From: Phytoactinopolyspora limicola
GTDB lineage: Bacteria > Actinomycetota > Actinomycetes > Jiangellales > Jiangellaceae
DNA: 64,000 bases
Reading direction: 5' to 3'
Assembly (NCBI RefSeq): GCF_011320225.1
Contig: NZ_JAAOEN010000008.1
Coordinates: 124,001 to 188,000, forward strand
Every line of letters begins with the position of its first letter. The stretch's first letter is position 1. A model generated the notes under the pieces. It was not told the DNA's origin. It saw only the letters and a list, made by a program, of their open reading frames with translations, and did not search any database. Both the position numbers and the translations under genes were made by a program. Of the stretch, positions 1 through 8,272 are shown in pieces.

Positions 1-130
1 CGGAATCGTCGAACGTCATCGCCCGCAGGGGCTCGCCACGAGTGCTCGCGAGTTCCCTCGCGAGGGTCAGGGTCTCCGTCGCCGACGGCGTCAGCGATCC
101 CGCGTCGAGGTCGACGAATGCGAGCACCAT
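1..130 (-). CDS. etfA: Electron transfer flavoprotein alpha subunit, N-terminal part only
   Basis: The frame opens at an ATG at 130 and leaves the window after 43 codons, so only the N-terminus is seen (starts MVLAFVDLDAG; later LTLARELASTRGEPL). This matches the ETF alpha/FixB N-terminal region, and it follows etfB in the same direction. In the family, the alpha subunit binds FAD and passes electrons from flavin dehydrogenases to the quinone pool. Here the likely donor is the dimethylglycine/sarcosine dehydrogenase encoded just upstream. The 118-base gap to etfB is unusual in this tight operon and is filled by a dispersed repeat. The call rests on the short visible part plus context. Confidence 0.72.
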   Translation of the reverse strand, partial: MVLAFVDLDAGSLTPSATETLTLARELASTRGEPLRAMTFDDS

Positions 131-151
131 CGTTGTTCACCTCTCCCCAGA

Positions 152-245
152 GTGCGTGGCACGTTGAAATGCAGTGCGTGGCACGTTGAAGTGTTGCCAG
201 CGCGCCCGAAATGCCGGCTTTGTGGAGCGCCCTGGCGTGCCACGC
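152..245. repeat. Dispersed TGGCACG repeat, copy 1 (etfB-etfA gap)
   Basis: The core TGGCACGTTGAARTG occurs twice in tandem at a 22-base period (from about 157 and 179). After about 50 bases comes a single inverted copy (CTGGCGTGCCA, about 232-242), preceded by TTTGTGGAGC. The same plan recurs near 25.1 and 35.3 kb. It fills the space between etfB and etfA, so it should be transcribed within the operon and can fold as a hairpin. Confidence 0.85.
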
Positions 246-248
246 CCG

Positions 249-1013
249 TCACAGCACCTCCAACTCCTGGAGAACGTCGACGACGGCCGGTGCGGCGGCC
301 GCGCCATGTCCGAGGAGCACCGTCTCCGACTGCTTCTCCTCAGGTAGCCGCAACCTCACCTTGCGCAGCCCACCGGCCGACACCGCCGCGCGCACCACGG
401 TTGCCGAGGCCTTGCGGGCACGTAGCCGGCCACGCATGCTCGGATACCGCGGGAGGTTCAGCCCTTCCTTCACCGCGACGGCAGCGGGCAGCGGCGTCTC
501 GTAGACTTCGACCCCGGCCGGGACGTCCCGGCGCAGCCTCACCCGAGACAAGCCGGGGTCCACCTCGATACCTTTGACCCCACCTACCATGGGCCGCCCG
601 GTTGCCACCGCGACCCGGACGCCCACCTGGTAGTGGCCGGCGTCGGGTGACTCGTTGCCGAAGAACATCAGGTCGAATGGTCCGGCGGCCGTCTCGAGGT
701 CACCAACGGCGTCGACGATCACCGCCGCGGTGGCCTGCGGGTCCAGCTCGCCGGTGCCGGTGTCGACGAGTACGCCGTCGTCGGCGCCCATGGAGATGGC
801 GTAGCGCAGCTGCTCGTCGGCCTCGACCGGCCCGACGGTCAGGACCGTGACGCTGCCGCCATGTTCGGCGACGAGCCGCACGGCCTCCTCGATGGCGCAC
901 TCCTCGTGCGGACTGACGGTGAAGGCGAGGTGCCGGACGTCGAGACCGTCGGCGTTCAGCTGCGGAGCACCACCGGAGGCGGGCACCCGCTTCACGCACA
1001 CCAGAATCCGCAT
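249..1013 (-). CDS. etfB: Electron transfer flavoprotein beta subunit
   Basis: About 254 residues, normal for EtfB/FixA. It begins MRILVCVKRVPA and carries the family features CAIEEAVRL, YAISMGADDGVLVDTG and the AMP-binding type segment near residue 120 (FFGNESPDAGHYQVG). ETF beta pairs with EtfA in the cytoplasm to accept electrons from flavoprotein dehydrogenases. The ATG at 1013 is chosen because GAGGTGAG lies 9 bases upstream; a GTG two codons earlier is also open. It starts 12 bases after the upstream dehydrogenase stop, so the two are almost certainly co-transcribed and linked in function. Confidence 0.93.
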   Translation of the reverse strand: MRILVCVKRVPASGGAPQLNADGLDVRHLAFTVSPHEECAIEEAVRLVAEHGGSVTVLTVGPVEADEQLRYAISMGADDGVLVDTGTGELDPQATAAVIVDAVGDLETAAGPFDLMFFGNESPDAGHYQVGVRVAVATGRPMVGGVKGIEVDPGLSRVRLRRDVPAGVEVYETPLPAAVAVKEGLNLPRYPSMRGRLRARKASATVVRAAVSAGGLRKVRLRLPEEKQSETVLLGHGAAAAPAVVDVLQELEVL

Positions 1014-1024
1014 GGCCACTCACC

Positions 1025-3541
1025 TCACCCCTTCATGCGGGAGTCGTCCGGGTCGAAGAGGGGAGTGCGGTCGGTGCGGGCGACGGTGACCGGGTAGTAC
1101 TCACCCATGTACTGCACCAGCAACGACGTGCCCTCTACCGCGTGTTCGACGGGTAGATACGCCATCAGCAGGTACGCACCCACCGACGGGCCGGCCCCGG
1201 CAGTGGTGACGTACGACGGTCGGCCCAGCCGGTCGGTGATCCTGGTCCGGTCCAGAGTCAGGATGGGTTCGCCGCCCTGGGGGTAGCGCAGCCGCCCGGT
1301 GGAGTCGTGGTGGTCGTCGACGGTCAGGGTGCACATCGCCGCCGCCTGGGGCCGCTCCCGGGCCCGCACGTAGGCGTCCTTGCCGATGAAGTCCGCCTCC
1401 TTGACCCGGCGTGCGGCCAGCCCCGCCTCCACCGGGTTGTATTCCCCGTCCAGTTCGGCACCCATGAGCCGGTAGCCCTTCTCGATCCGCCCGGTGGTGC
1501 CGTAGACACCGATGCCGGCCGGGACGATGCCGTGTGCGCGCCCGGCTTCGGCGACCGCGTCCCAGACCGCGCCGCCCTGCTCGAACGGGGCGTGTAGCTC
1601 CCACCCGAGTTCGCCAACGTAGGAGACCCGTAGCGCGAGCACCGGCACGGTGCCGATGTGGAGGTGCCGCGCGGTGGCGAACGGGAAGGCCGCGTCGCCG
1701 ACGTCGTCCTCGGTCACCTCGGCGAGCACGTCGCGGGCGCGTGGTCCCCACAGGCCCAGCGTGCACACCGCCGACGTGAGGTCGACGAATCCGACCGAGC
1801 CGTCGCCCGGCAGGTGACGGGTGAACCAGGCCCGGTCGCGGGCGCCGTCGGCGCCGCCGGTGATGATCCGGTACCGGTGCTCGTCGAGCCGCACCACCGT
1901 GAGGTCGCTGCGGAACCCGCCGCCGGGCCCGAGCACGGGGGTGTAGATGAGCCGCCCGACCGGCCGGTCGGCCTGCCCGACGATCATCCGTTGTAGGTAG
2001 TCGACGACGCTCGGCCCGAACACCTCGAACTGGGCGAACGCGGTCAGGTCGATCATGGCGCCGCGGGCCCGCATGGCCAGATGTTCGGCGTTGACGATGG
2101 GGGACCACCAGCGTCGGTCCCACTCGTGTGGCCGGTCGGCTACCCCGAACTCGTCGACGAGATCCGCGTTCGAGTTGTACCACTGGGGCCGCTCCCAGCC
2201 GCCTACCTCGAAGAACTCCGCCCCCAGCTCTTGCTCGCGGGAGTAGAACGGGGACAGCCGTTGCTGGCGCGACGATGCCCACTGCTCACGCGGGTGGACG
2301 ATGCCGTAGGTCTTGTTGAACCCTTCCGACGTGCGGGCACGGACGTGGGCGCGGCTGCGTTGGTGCGGGTAGAAACGGGTGATGTCGGCGCCGTGCAGGT
2401 CGATCTCGGTGGCGCCGTCGGTCATCCAGTCGGCGAGTGCCCGGCCGACGCCGGGGCCCTCCTTGATCCACACCGCGGCGGCCGACCACAGGCCACGCAC
2501 CTCGGGGGTTTCACCCAGTAGTGGTCCGCCGTCCGGCGTCAGCGACAACAGTCCGTTGATGGCGTGCCGGACCCCGACGTCTTCCCGGTCGAGGATGGGG
2601 CCGAACAACTCCAGCGCATCCTCCATCTGCGGGTCGAAGTCGTCGTGGGTGAACGGCAGCTGGGTGGGGGAGAGCTGGGCGGCCGCCAGTGACGGGATGT
2701 CGTCCGGATCGTGCAGGATGGGGCGGTGGGCGTAGGAGCCGATCTCGAGGTCGGCGCCGCTCTGCCGTTCGTACATGAACGGGTCCATGTCGCGCACGAT
2801 GGGGTAGGCGATTTCCACGCCGGTCTCGGCCAGCTCAGGGATCGGGCCGACGTCGATCATCTGGTGCACCGCCGGGGTCAACGGGATGCTCGCCCCGGCC
2901 ATCCGGGCGATCCGCGGGCTCCACACGCCGCAGGCGATGACGACGGCTCCGGCTTCGATGTCACCCCGGTCGGTGATCACCTTGCGGACCCGGCCGCCGG
3001 CGGTCTGGATGTCGAGCACCTCGGTATTCGCCGACACGGTGAGCTCGGTCATCGCCGCGGCCTGCTCCCGCATCAGCACACCGGCCTGCAGCGGATCGAC
3101 GACGGCGACCGACGGGGTCCAGAACGCGCTCCGGATGACGTCGCGGCTCATGAACGGCACCAGCTCGACGGCGCGTGCGGCGCTGATCAGTTCGGCGTCG
3201 ATCCCCCAGGCGGTCGCGGACGACATCCGTCGTCGCAGCTCTTCCTCCCGTTCGGTGGTCCGGGCGATCTCGATGCCGCCGCAGGTGGTGAGCACGCCGA
3301 GCTTCTCGTATTGCCGCATCGAGTCCAGCGTCAGCGCGGTGATCTCTTTCGAGTGATCCACCGGGAAGATGAAGTTCGACGCGTGCCCGGTGGAGCCCCC
3401 GGGGTCGGGCAACGGGCCTTTGTCCAACAGCACGATGCTGCGCCAGCCGCGTTCGGCCAGGTGGTAGGTGAGAGAGTTGCCGACGATACCGGCACCGATC
3501 ACTACCACGTCGGCGCGTTCTGGCAGGGTGGTCGAGGTCAT
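1025..3541 (-). CDS. Dimethylglycine/sarcosine dehydrogenase-like flavoprotein with GcvT domain
   Basis: An 838-residue two-domain protein. Residues 10-45 form a FAD Rossmann site (VVVIGAGIVGNSLTYHL). GGSTGHASN near residue 50 sits where dimethylglycine oxidases carry a histidine that binds FAD covalently. The half after about residue 430 is a GcvT folate-binding domain (GELGWELHAP, EAGLAARRVKEADFIGKDA). The size fits dimethylglycine oxidase/dehydrogenase (about 830 aa). The family removes a methyl group from dimethylglycine or sarcosine and forms methylene-THF. Adjacent etfB and etfA argue for a dehydrogenase handing electrons to ETF rather than an oxygen-using oxidase. GGAGGGAGG 8 bases upstream supports the start. 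The exact substrate is not decided by sequence. Confidence 0.85.
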   Translation of the reverse strand: MTSTTLPERADVVVIGAGIVGNSLTYHLAERGWRSIVLLDKGPLPDPGGSTGHASNFIFPVDHSKEITALTLDSMRQYEKLGVLTTCGGIEIARTTEREEELRRRMSSATAWGIDAELISAARAVELVPFMSRDVIRSAFWTPSVAVVDPLQAGVLMREQAAAMTELTVSANTEVLDIQTAGGRVRKVITDRGDIEAGAVVIACGVWSPRIARMAGASIPLTPAVHQMIDVGPIPELAETGVEIAYPIVRDMDPFMYERQSGADLEIGSYAHRPILHDPDDIPSLAAAQLSPTQLPFTHDDFDPQMEDALELFGPILDREDVGVRHAINGLLSLTPDGGPLLGETPEVRGLWSAAAVWIKEGPGVGRALADWMTDGATEIDLHGADITRFYPHQRSRAHVRARTSEGFNKTYGIVHPREQWASSRQQRLSPFYSREQELGAEFFEVGGWERPQWYNSNADLVDEFGVADRPHEWDRRWWSPIVNAEHLAMRARGAMIDLTAFAQFEVFGPSVVDYLQRMIVGQADRPVGRLIYTPVLGPGGGFRSDLTVVRLDEHRYRIITGGADGARDRAWFTRHLPGDGSVGFVDLTSAVCTLGLWGPRARDVLAEVTEDDVGDAAFPFATARHLHIGTVPVLALRVSYVGELGWELHAPFEQGGAVWDAVAEAGRAHGIVPAGIGVYGTTGRIEKGYRLMGAELDGEYNPVEAGLAARRVKEADFIGKDAYVRARERPQAAAMCTLTVDDHHDSTGRLRYPQGGEPILTLDRTRITDRLGRPSYVTTAGAGPSVGAYLLMAYLPVEHAVEGTSLLVQYMGEYYPVTVARTDRTPLFDPDDSRMKG

Positions 3542-3572
3542 GTCGACGTCCTCCCTCCGGGTGTTTGGACGG

Positions 3573-5270
3573 TTATGTCAAGCCGACGATGTTGCCGTGA
3601 GCGTCGATGTCGATACGTTCGGCGGCCGGAGCCGACGAAAGGCCGGGCATGGTGCGCATGTCGCCGCAGATCGGGTAGATGAACCCGGCGCCGACGGAGG
3701 CACGCACCTCTCGCACCGGCAGCCGCCAGCCACGGGGTGCCCCTTTCAGCGCCGGATCGGCCGACAGCGACAGGTGCGTCTTGGCGATGCAGACCGGAAG
3801 CGACCCGAATCCGAGCCGCTCGTACGTGTCGAGCTGGCGCTGCGCGGCCGGGGCGACGTCGATGCCGTCGGCGCCGTACACGCCGCGGGCGACCGTGTCG
3901 ATCTTGCCGATCAGCGGCAGGTCGTCGTCGTACAAGAAGCGGAAGTCCGACGGTTCCGCACACGCCTCGGCAACCGCCTCGGCCAGATGTACCGCACCTT
4001 TGCCGCCCTCGGTGAAATGGGTGCTGACCGCCGCGCGGGCGCCCTCCTCCGCGGCGACGTCGAGGATGGCCTGCCGCTCGCTCGGGTGATCGGTGGGGAA
4101 GGCGTTCACCGCAACCACGGGTGTTACTCCATGGAGCCGGACGTTGGCGATCTGCCGGCGCAGGTTGGCCGCTCCCGCGAAGACGTCGGCCGGGTTCTCT
4201 TCCAGCAACTCCTCAGGCAGCGGCCGGCCGGCCTTGACCGTGTACCTCCCGGAATGCGCCTTCAGCGCGCGCACCGTCGCCACGATGACGGCGGCATCCG
4301 GCACCAGCCCCGATATCCGGCATTTGATGTTGAAGAACCGTTCGGCACCCATGTCCGCGCCGAAACCGGCTTCGGTGATCAGGTAGTCGCCGGCGTGGAT
4401 GCCGATCCGGTCGGCGATGATCGACGAGTTGCCGTGGGCGATGTTGCCGAACGGGCCACAGTGCACCAGGACCGGCGTGCGTTCGGCGGTCTGCATCAGG
4501 TTCGGTTTGATCGCCTCCCGCAGGATCACCGTCATCGCCCCGGCCGCACGTAGCATCTCGGCGGTGACCGGCTCCCCGTCGTAGCTGTAGGCGACGACGA
4601 TCCGAGCGAGCCGTTCCCGCAGATCTTGCAGCGACGCCGACAACGCCAGCACCGCCATGACCTCGCTGGCGGCGGTGATGTCGAAGCCGGTCTGCCGGGG
4701 GCTCCCGTCGGCCCGGGGGCCCAGCCCGGTGACGATCTGGCGCAGGTCGCGGTCGTTGACGTCTAACACCCGGCGCCACGTCACCGTCTGCGGGTCGATA
4801 CCTAGCCGGTTGCCCTGGAACAGGTGGTTGTCCACCATGGCGGCCAGCAGGTTGTGAGCGGCAGTGACCGCGTGCATGTCGCCGGTGAGGTGGAGGTTGA
4901 GCGCCTCCATGGGGACCACCTGGGCGTACCCGCCGCCCGCGGCGCCGCCTTTGATACCGAACGTCGGCCCCATCGACGGCTGCCGGATGGCGATCACACC
5001 ACGCTGCCCCAGCACCCCGAACGCCTGGCCGAGACCGACGGTTGTTGTGGTTTTGCCCTCGCCGAGCGGGGTGGGGGTGATGGCGGTGACGACGACGTAG
5101 CGGCCCCGCGGCCGATGCGCCACCGCGCCGATGGTGTCGAGGGAAACCTTGGCGACGGCCCGGCCGTAGGGTTCGATGAGGTGGTCGCCGATGCCCATCC
5201 CGGCGGCGACCTGATCGAGCGGCAGGGTGACGGCACTACGCGAGATGTCCAGGTCAGACGGCATGGTCAT
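3573..5270 (-). CDS. fhs: Formate-tetrahydrofolate ligase
   Basis: 565 residues, the usual length. ITPTPLGEGKTTTTVGLGQA near residue 60-80 is the family P-loop, followed by PTFGIKGGAAGGGYAQVVPM and NLHLTGDMHAV, all strongly conserved. The cytoplasmic enzyme interconverts formate + ATP + THF with 10-formyl-THF. In a demethylation operon the likely direction is release of formate with ATP gain. AGGAGGTGG 7 bases upstream fixes the start at 5270, which overlaps the metF-like stop by 17 bases, so the two are translationally coupled. No folD is seen in the window, so the methenyl-THF step must be encoded elsewhere. Confidence 0.96.
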   Translation of the reverse strand: MTMPSDLDISRSAVTLPLDQVAAGMGIGDHLIEPYGRAVAKVSLDTIGAVAHRPRGRYVVVTAITPTPLGEGKTTTTVGLGQAFGVLGQRGVIAIRQPSMGPTFGIKGGAAGGGYAQVVPMEALNLHLTGDMHAVTAAHNLLAAMVDNHLFQGNRLGIDPQTVTWRRVLDVNDRDLRQIVTGLGPRADGSPRQTGFDITAASEVMAVLALSASLQDLRERLARIVVAYSYDGEPVTAEMLRAAGAMTVILREAIKPNLMQTAERTPVLVHCGPFGNIAHGNSSIIADRIGIHAGDYLITEAGFGADMGAERFFNIKCRISGLVPDAAVIVATVRALKAHSGRYTVKAGRPLPEELLEENPADVFAGAANLRRQIANVRLHGVTPVVAVNAFPTDHPSERQAILDVAAEEGARAAVSTHFTEGGKGAVHLAEAVAEACAEPSDFRFLYDDDLPLIGKIDTVARGVYGADGIDVAPAAQRQLDTYERLGFGSLPVCIAKTHLSLSADPALKGAPRGWRLPVREVRASVGAGFIYPICGDMRTMPGLSSAPAAERIDIDAHGNIVGLT

Positions 5271-6129
5271 TGGAGGCCACCTCCTCTCTTGTGGTGGACC
5301 GGCGTTGCTGCTCCAACCAGCGCAGCGTCGCGGCGATCTCGTTGAACGTGTAGAAGTGCAGTCCCGTCACCTGCTGGTCGGCGGCCAGTTGCCGCATCAG
5401 GGTGTCCGGCCGGTAGCCGAGCGGGCGCAGGAGCCGCTTGGCCACTGACTGATGCCCGCGCACGAACCGGAGGGAGTCGCCCACCCCGATGCGCAGGCCC
5501 ACCCGGAGGAGTTTGGCCGGCGCGACGACACCAGGCATCCCCGCGACGACGGGCAAGGTGATGCCACGTACCCGGGCGGCCCGGATGAACCGGGTGACCG
5601 CCCGGCCGTCGAAACACATCTGAGTCACGGTGTAGGTGGCGTAGTGCTGCTTCGACGCGAGAGCGGACCAGAGGGTGTCGTCGTCGATGGTCGGATGGCC
5701 CTCCGGGTAGGAGGGCACACCGATCCGGTCGAACCGGTATCCGGCGCTGTCGATGGCCTTCAGCAGGCTCAGGCCGTCGACGAACGGGCCGGCCGGGGTA
5801 GTGGTGTCGCCGCCGACGACGAACACCTCTCGTACGCCGGCGTCGTGAAATCGGCGCAGCGCCGCGTCGAGTTCGTCCTCACCGGTGAACCGGCGAGCCG
5901 CCAAGTGGGGAACGGCGGTGAATCCGCTCTCCGCGAGTGCGGCCGCGAGATCGACGGTGGCCTGCACACCAAGCCGGGGTGAGGCGGTGACGGTGACCGT
6001 CGCGCCGCGCGGCAGGCCGCCGAGGTTCGGTGCGCCGCCGGGCAGCGGCAGAATCTCGAAGCGCGCGGTGTCGAGCAACATCCGGCGGCGCTGCCGGTCG
6101 GGGCGTGGTCCGGGGATGTGGTGCCTCAT
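5254..6129 (-). CDS. metF: Methylenetetrahydrofolate reductase-like protein
   Basis: 291 residues, MetF size. Recognisable TIM-barrel features are VTVTASPRLGVQATVDLA, FTAVPHLAAR, EVFVVGGDTT (where MetF usually has LRGD) and TVTQMCFDG. MetF links 5-methyl-THF and 5,10-methylene-THF. Because its neighbours feed methyl groups into folate, oxidation of methyl-THF is the likely direction, as in LigM- or DmdA-type demethylation clusters (inference). It lies 30 bases downstream of the GcvT/DmdA-like gene. Divergence from biosynthetic MetF suggests a catabolic paralogue. Confidence 0.82.
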   Translation of the reverse strand: MRHHIPGPRPDRQRRRMLLDTARFEILPLPGGAPNLGGLPRGATVTVTASPRLGVQATVDLAAALAESGFTAVPHLAARRFTGEDELDAALRRFHDAGVREVFVVGGDTTTPAGPFVDGLSLLKAIDSAGYRFDRIGVPSYPEGHPTIDDDTLWSALASKQHYATYTVTQMCFDGRAVTRFIRAARVRGITLPVVAGMPGVVAPAKLLRVGLRIGVGDSLRFVRGHQSVAKRLLRPLGYRPDTLMRQLAADQQVTGLHFYTFNEIAATLRWLEQQRRSTTREEVASNDHAV

Positions 6130-6159
6130 GGTGTATCACCACCTGCTCGCGCCGCCCGG

Positions 6160-7419
6160 TCACGACCTCGGAGTGCGTTTGGTTGGATCGATGAACGGCT
6201 TCTCCACCACCACGCCGCCGCGAAGCCCCGACGGCGTCTCGACGACGACGTTGGTGCCGAGGGCGGTGAACTCCATCGGCACCATCGCCAGGCCGATGTT
6301 GCGTTCCATCCGCGGCGAGTGGCAGGCGCTGGTGACCGTGCCCATCACCTCGCGGTGGGTGGCCGACGGGGAGAGCACCGGGAACGGCTCGATCATCGAT
6401 CCGTCGTTGAACGAACCCAGCGGGTCGCCGTCGATCTCCAGCCCCACCATCAGGCGGGATACACCGGTGTCGCGGACACGTTGGAGTGCCTGCTTGCCGA
6501 CGAAGTCCGCTTCCTGGTCGAGATCGACCATCCAGCGGTAGTCGTACCCGACCTCCATGGGGTTGGTGTCGAGTGTGATGTCGCAGCCGTAGGCAAGCAT
6601 GCCGCCTTCGATCCGGCGGATGTGGCACGGTCCGATGACCCGCAGGTCATGTGGCTGGCCAGCCTGCCACACCGCGTCCCACAGGCGAGCGGCGTTCTCG
6701 GTGGCGTTGTAGAGGTAGATCTCGTAGCCGACCTCGCTGGTGTAGCCGGTCCGGCTGACCACGACGTCCATGCCGTCGAGGGTGTAGTTGTGCAGGTCGT
6801 AGTACCGGATGTCGAGGATCGACGGTCCGAACAGGTCGACCATCACGTCCTTCGACTTCGGTCCCTGGACCTGCACCGGCGCGACGTCGACCTCTTTGAT
6901 CTCGACGTTCCAGCGGCCGGCGTGGGCCAGGCCGAGCGCCCAGAGGCGTACGTCGCTGTCGGCCAGGGAGAGCCAGAACCGGTTCTCCTCGACCCGCAGT
7001 AGGATCGGGTCATTGATGATGCCGCCGTCGGGGGCGGTGATGAACACGTACTTGCATTGGCCCACGGCGCACTTGTTGAGGTCGCGGGGGACCAGGTAGT
7101 TGGTGAACTCGAAGGCGTCCGGACCGGAGATCTCCAGCTGGCGCTCGACGCCGACGTCCCACAGAGTGACGTCGCTGAGCAGGTGCCAGTACTCGGCAAC
7201 CGGGTCGCCGTAGTGACGCGGGTGGTACGTGTGGTTGTAGACGCTGTACATCGCTACGCCGTGGGCCCGCGACTTCCAGAAGTACGGCGACTTGCGCAGC
7301 CGTGGGTAGAGCAGGATCTGCGGGGCCGGCGAGGGGCCGGCCGGTGTTGCGTGTGGGGTGTGGGCCGGCGGTGCGGTGACCGCTGTCTCCGTGAACTGTG
7401 GCCCGAGCAGGTCGGTCAT
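6160..7419 (-). CDS. GcvT-family methyltransferase resembling DMSP demethylase DmdA
   Basis: 419 residues with a full GcvT folate-binding fold. It lacks the FAD domain of its operon partner. LRKSPYFWKSRAHG, YNHTYHPRHYGDP, DVGVERQLEISGPDA, GGIINDPILLRVEENRFW and VAPVQVQGPKSKDVM follow the DmdA pattern more closely than glycine-cleavage T protein. DmdA moves a methyl group from dimethylsulfoniopropionate to THF; relatives act on other methyl donors such as methylated amines or aryl methyl ethers (LigM). First gene of the operon, with AAGGGGG before the ATG at 7419. The substrate is undetermined; the adjacent MetF and Fhs favour methyl-THF as product. Confidence 0.8.
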   Translation of the reverse strand: MTDLLGPQFTETAVTAPPAHTPHATPAGPSPAPQILLYPRLRKSPYFWKSRAHGVAMYSVYNHTYHPRHYGDPVAEYWHLLSDVTLWDVGVERQLEISGPDAFEFTNYLVPRDLNKCAVGQCKYVFITAPDGGIINDPILLRVEENRFWLSLADSDVRLWALGLAHAGRWNVEIKEVDVAPVQVQGPKSKDVMVDLFGPSILDIRYYDLHNYTLDGMDVVVSRTGYTSEVGYEIYLYNATENAARLWDAVWQAGQPHDLRVIGPCHIRRIEGGMLAYGCDITLDTNPMEVGYDYRWMVDLDQEADFVGKQALQRVRDTGVSRLMVGLEIDGDPLGSFNDGSMIEPFPVLSPSATHREVMGTVTSACHSPRMERNIGLAMVPMEFTALGTNVVVETPSGLRGGVVVEKPFIDPTKRTPRS

Positions 7420-7550
7420 GTCGCCCCCTTCGGCGCAGCGTGGACGTAGGTGTAGGAGGGGTTCGGATGACGTGATGTGGGCGCAGGGCGCCCCGCTCTC
7501 TTGATGTAAATGTGCTGGTGAATGCAGGCGGGTTGCTTAATAAGAAACCG

Positions 7551-7598
7551 TTCTGCACTACGCAACCCAGTGTTACGCGTTTATCACGGGAGCGTCAA
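7551..7598 (-). promoter_or_regulatory. Promoter and candidate repressor site of the demethylation operon
   Basis: Reading the minus strand, TTGACG (7598-7593) is followed after 17 bases by TAACAC (7575-7570). Just downstream is the imperfect palindrome TTGCGTAGTGCAGAA (7565-7551), whose TT-N-YG...CR-N-AA half-sites resemble IclR-family operators. The site would overlap the transcription start. The first gene starts at 7419. The promoter call is plausible; the regulator class is a guess. Confidence 0.45.
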
Positions 7599-7659
7599 GC
7601 ATTCGGCACGGCGGGTTTTTCCGCCCGGCCAGAAACCGGTTTCAGAGGAGGTTTCGCTG

Positions 7660-7725
7660 ATGTCCGAAATCCGCGACCAGCGCTGTGCGCTCGGGTGTCG
7701 TGGCCCGGTGGATTTGCGGCTCTGA
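7660..7725 (+). CDS. Possible 21-aa peptide with strong ribosome binding site
   Basis: ATG at 7660 is preceded by AGAGGAGG at 8-base spacing. The frame encodes 21 residues, beginning MSEIRDQRCALGC and ending GPVDLRL. It sits in the divergent region before the Smr gene. I do not recognise it. The spacing is ideal, but no repeat-codon attenuator pattern or hairpin is obvious, so it may be chance or a relic. Confidence 0.3.
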   Translation: MSEIRDQRCALGCRGPVDLRL

Positions 7726-7800
7726 TCGTCGCCTAACATGGGCTGGTCCGGACCAGTTGGGCGCTTGGCGGCTTGCGCAACGCGGCTGGTGCAGGTGACG

Positions 7801-8079
7801 ATGCTTGAGGTGAAGCTCAAACTCGACCTACACGACGTCTACAACCGCGGCGACGAGATCGACCGCCAGTTGCGGGCCGTCATCGACGAAGCCGTGTCGA
7901 AGCGGATCAAGGTTGTCGAGATCATCCCTGGCAAGGGGTCGGGGCAGCTGAAGAAGCGGGTGCTCCGGTTCCTCCAGCAGAAGGAGATCAAAGAGCTGTA
8001 TCACCGCGTGGAGAAGGACTCTGACAACTTCGGGCGGATCTTCGTCCACTTCAAGTGGTCGCGCGATCGCCGGCGCTGA
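7801..8079 (+). CDS. Smr-domain protein
   Basis: 92 residues from ATG 7801. KLKLDLHDV near the start and VEIIPGKGSGQLKKRVLRFL are the Smr hallmarks (LDLHG-like and HGKGxGxLr-like motifs), and the protein is little more than this domain. Smr domains bind or nick nucleic acid and occur at the C-terminus of MutS2 or alone; the role here is unknown. The frame stays open upstream to ATG 7738, but that extension is unlike the family, and no clear ribosome binding site decides between them. Confidence 0.8.
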   Translation: MLEVKLKLDLHDVYNRGDEIDRQLRAVIDEAVSKRIKVVEIIPGKGSGQLKKRVLRFLQQKEIKELYHRVEKDSDNFGRIFVHFKWSRDRRR

Positions 8080-8130
8080 GTACGTCGTCGTTGGCTCGGG
8101 CGTTCGTGAGGGCACGTTCTCGCGTCGTTA

Positions 8131-8186
8131 CTTGATCATGTGCGAGTTACACCCCCGATGTGGGGAGAAAGTCGCACGTGATCAAG
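8131..8186. terminator. Hairpin downstream of the Smr gene
   Basis: Arms 8131-8145 and 8172-8186 pair over 15 bases with one mismatch (CTTGATCATGTGCGA against TCGCACGTGATCAAG) around a 26-base loop. It lies about 50 bases after the Smr stop and has no T-run. It contains TGATCA, as does the 58-bp palindrome near 21.6 kb, so it could be a dispersed palindromic element instead of a terminator. Confidence 0.5.
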
Positions 8187-8272
8187 GTCGACTGGGCTGC
8201 CCAGGTCAGCTCGCCAAGGTCCTGGCCCACATCACAGAATCTCCGCCTGCGGCCACATCTGCGTAACAAGCA

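Noticed and set aside
2711-3682. Long open frame antisense to the dehydrogenase gene
   Set aside because: Shadow of GC-rich coding DNA; the minus-strand product has full family similarity over the same bases.
7420-7600. Glycine or SAM riboswitch before the demethylation operon
   Set aside because: I looked for the conserved cores and saw none; a promoter with a palindrome explains the region better.
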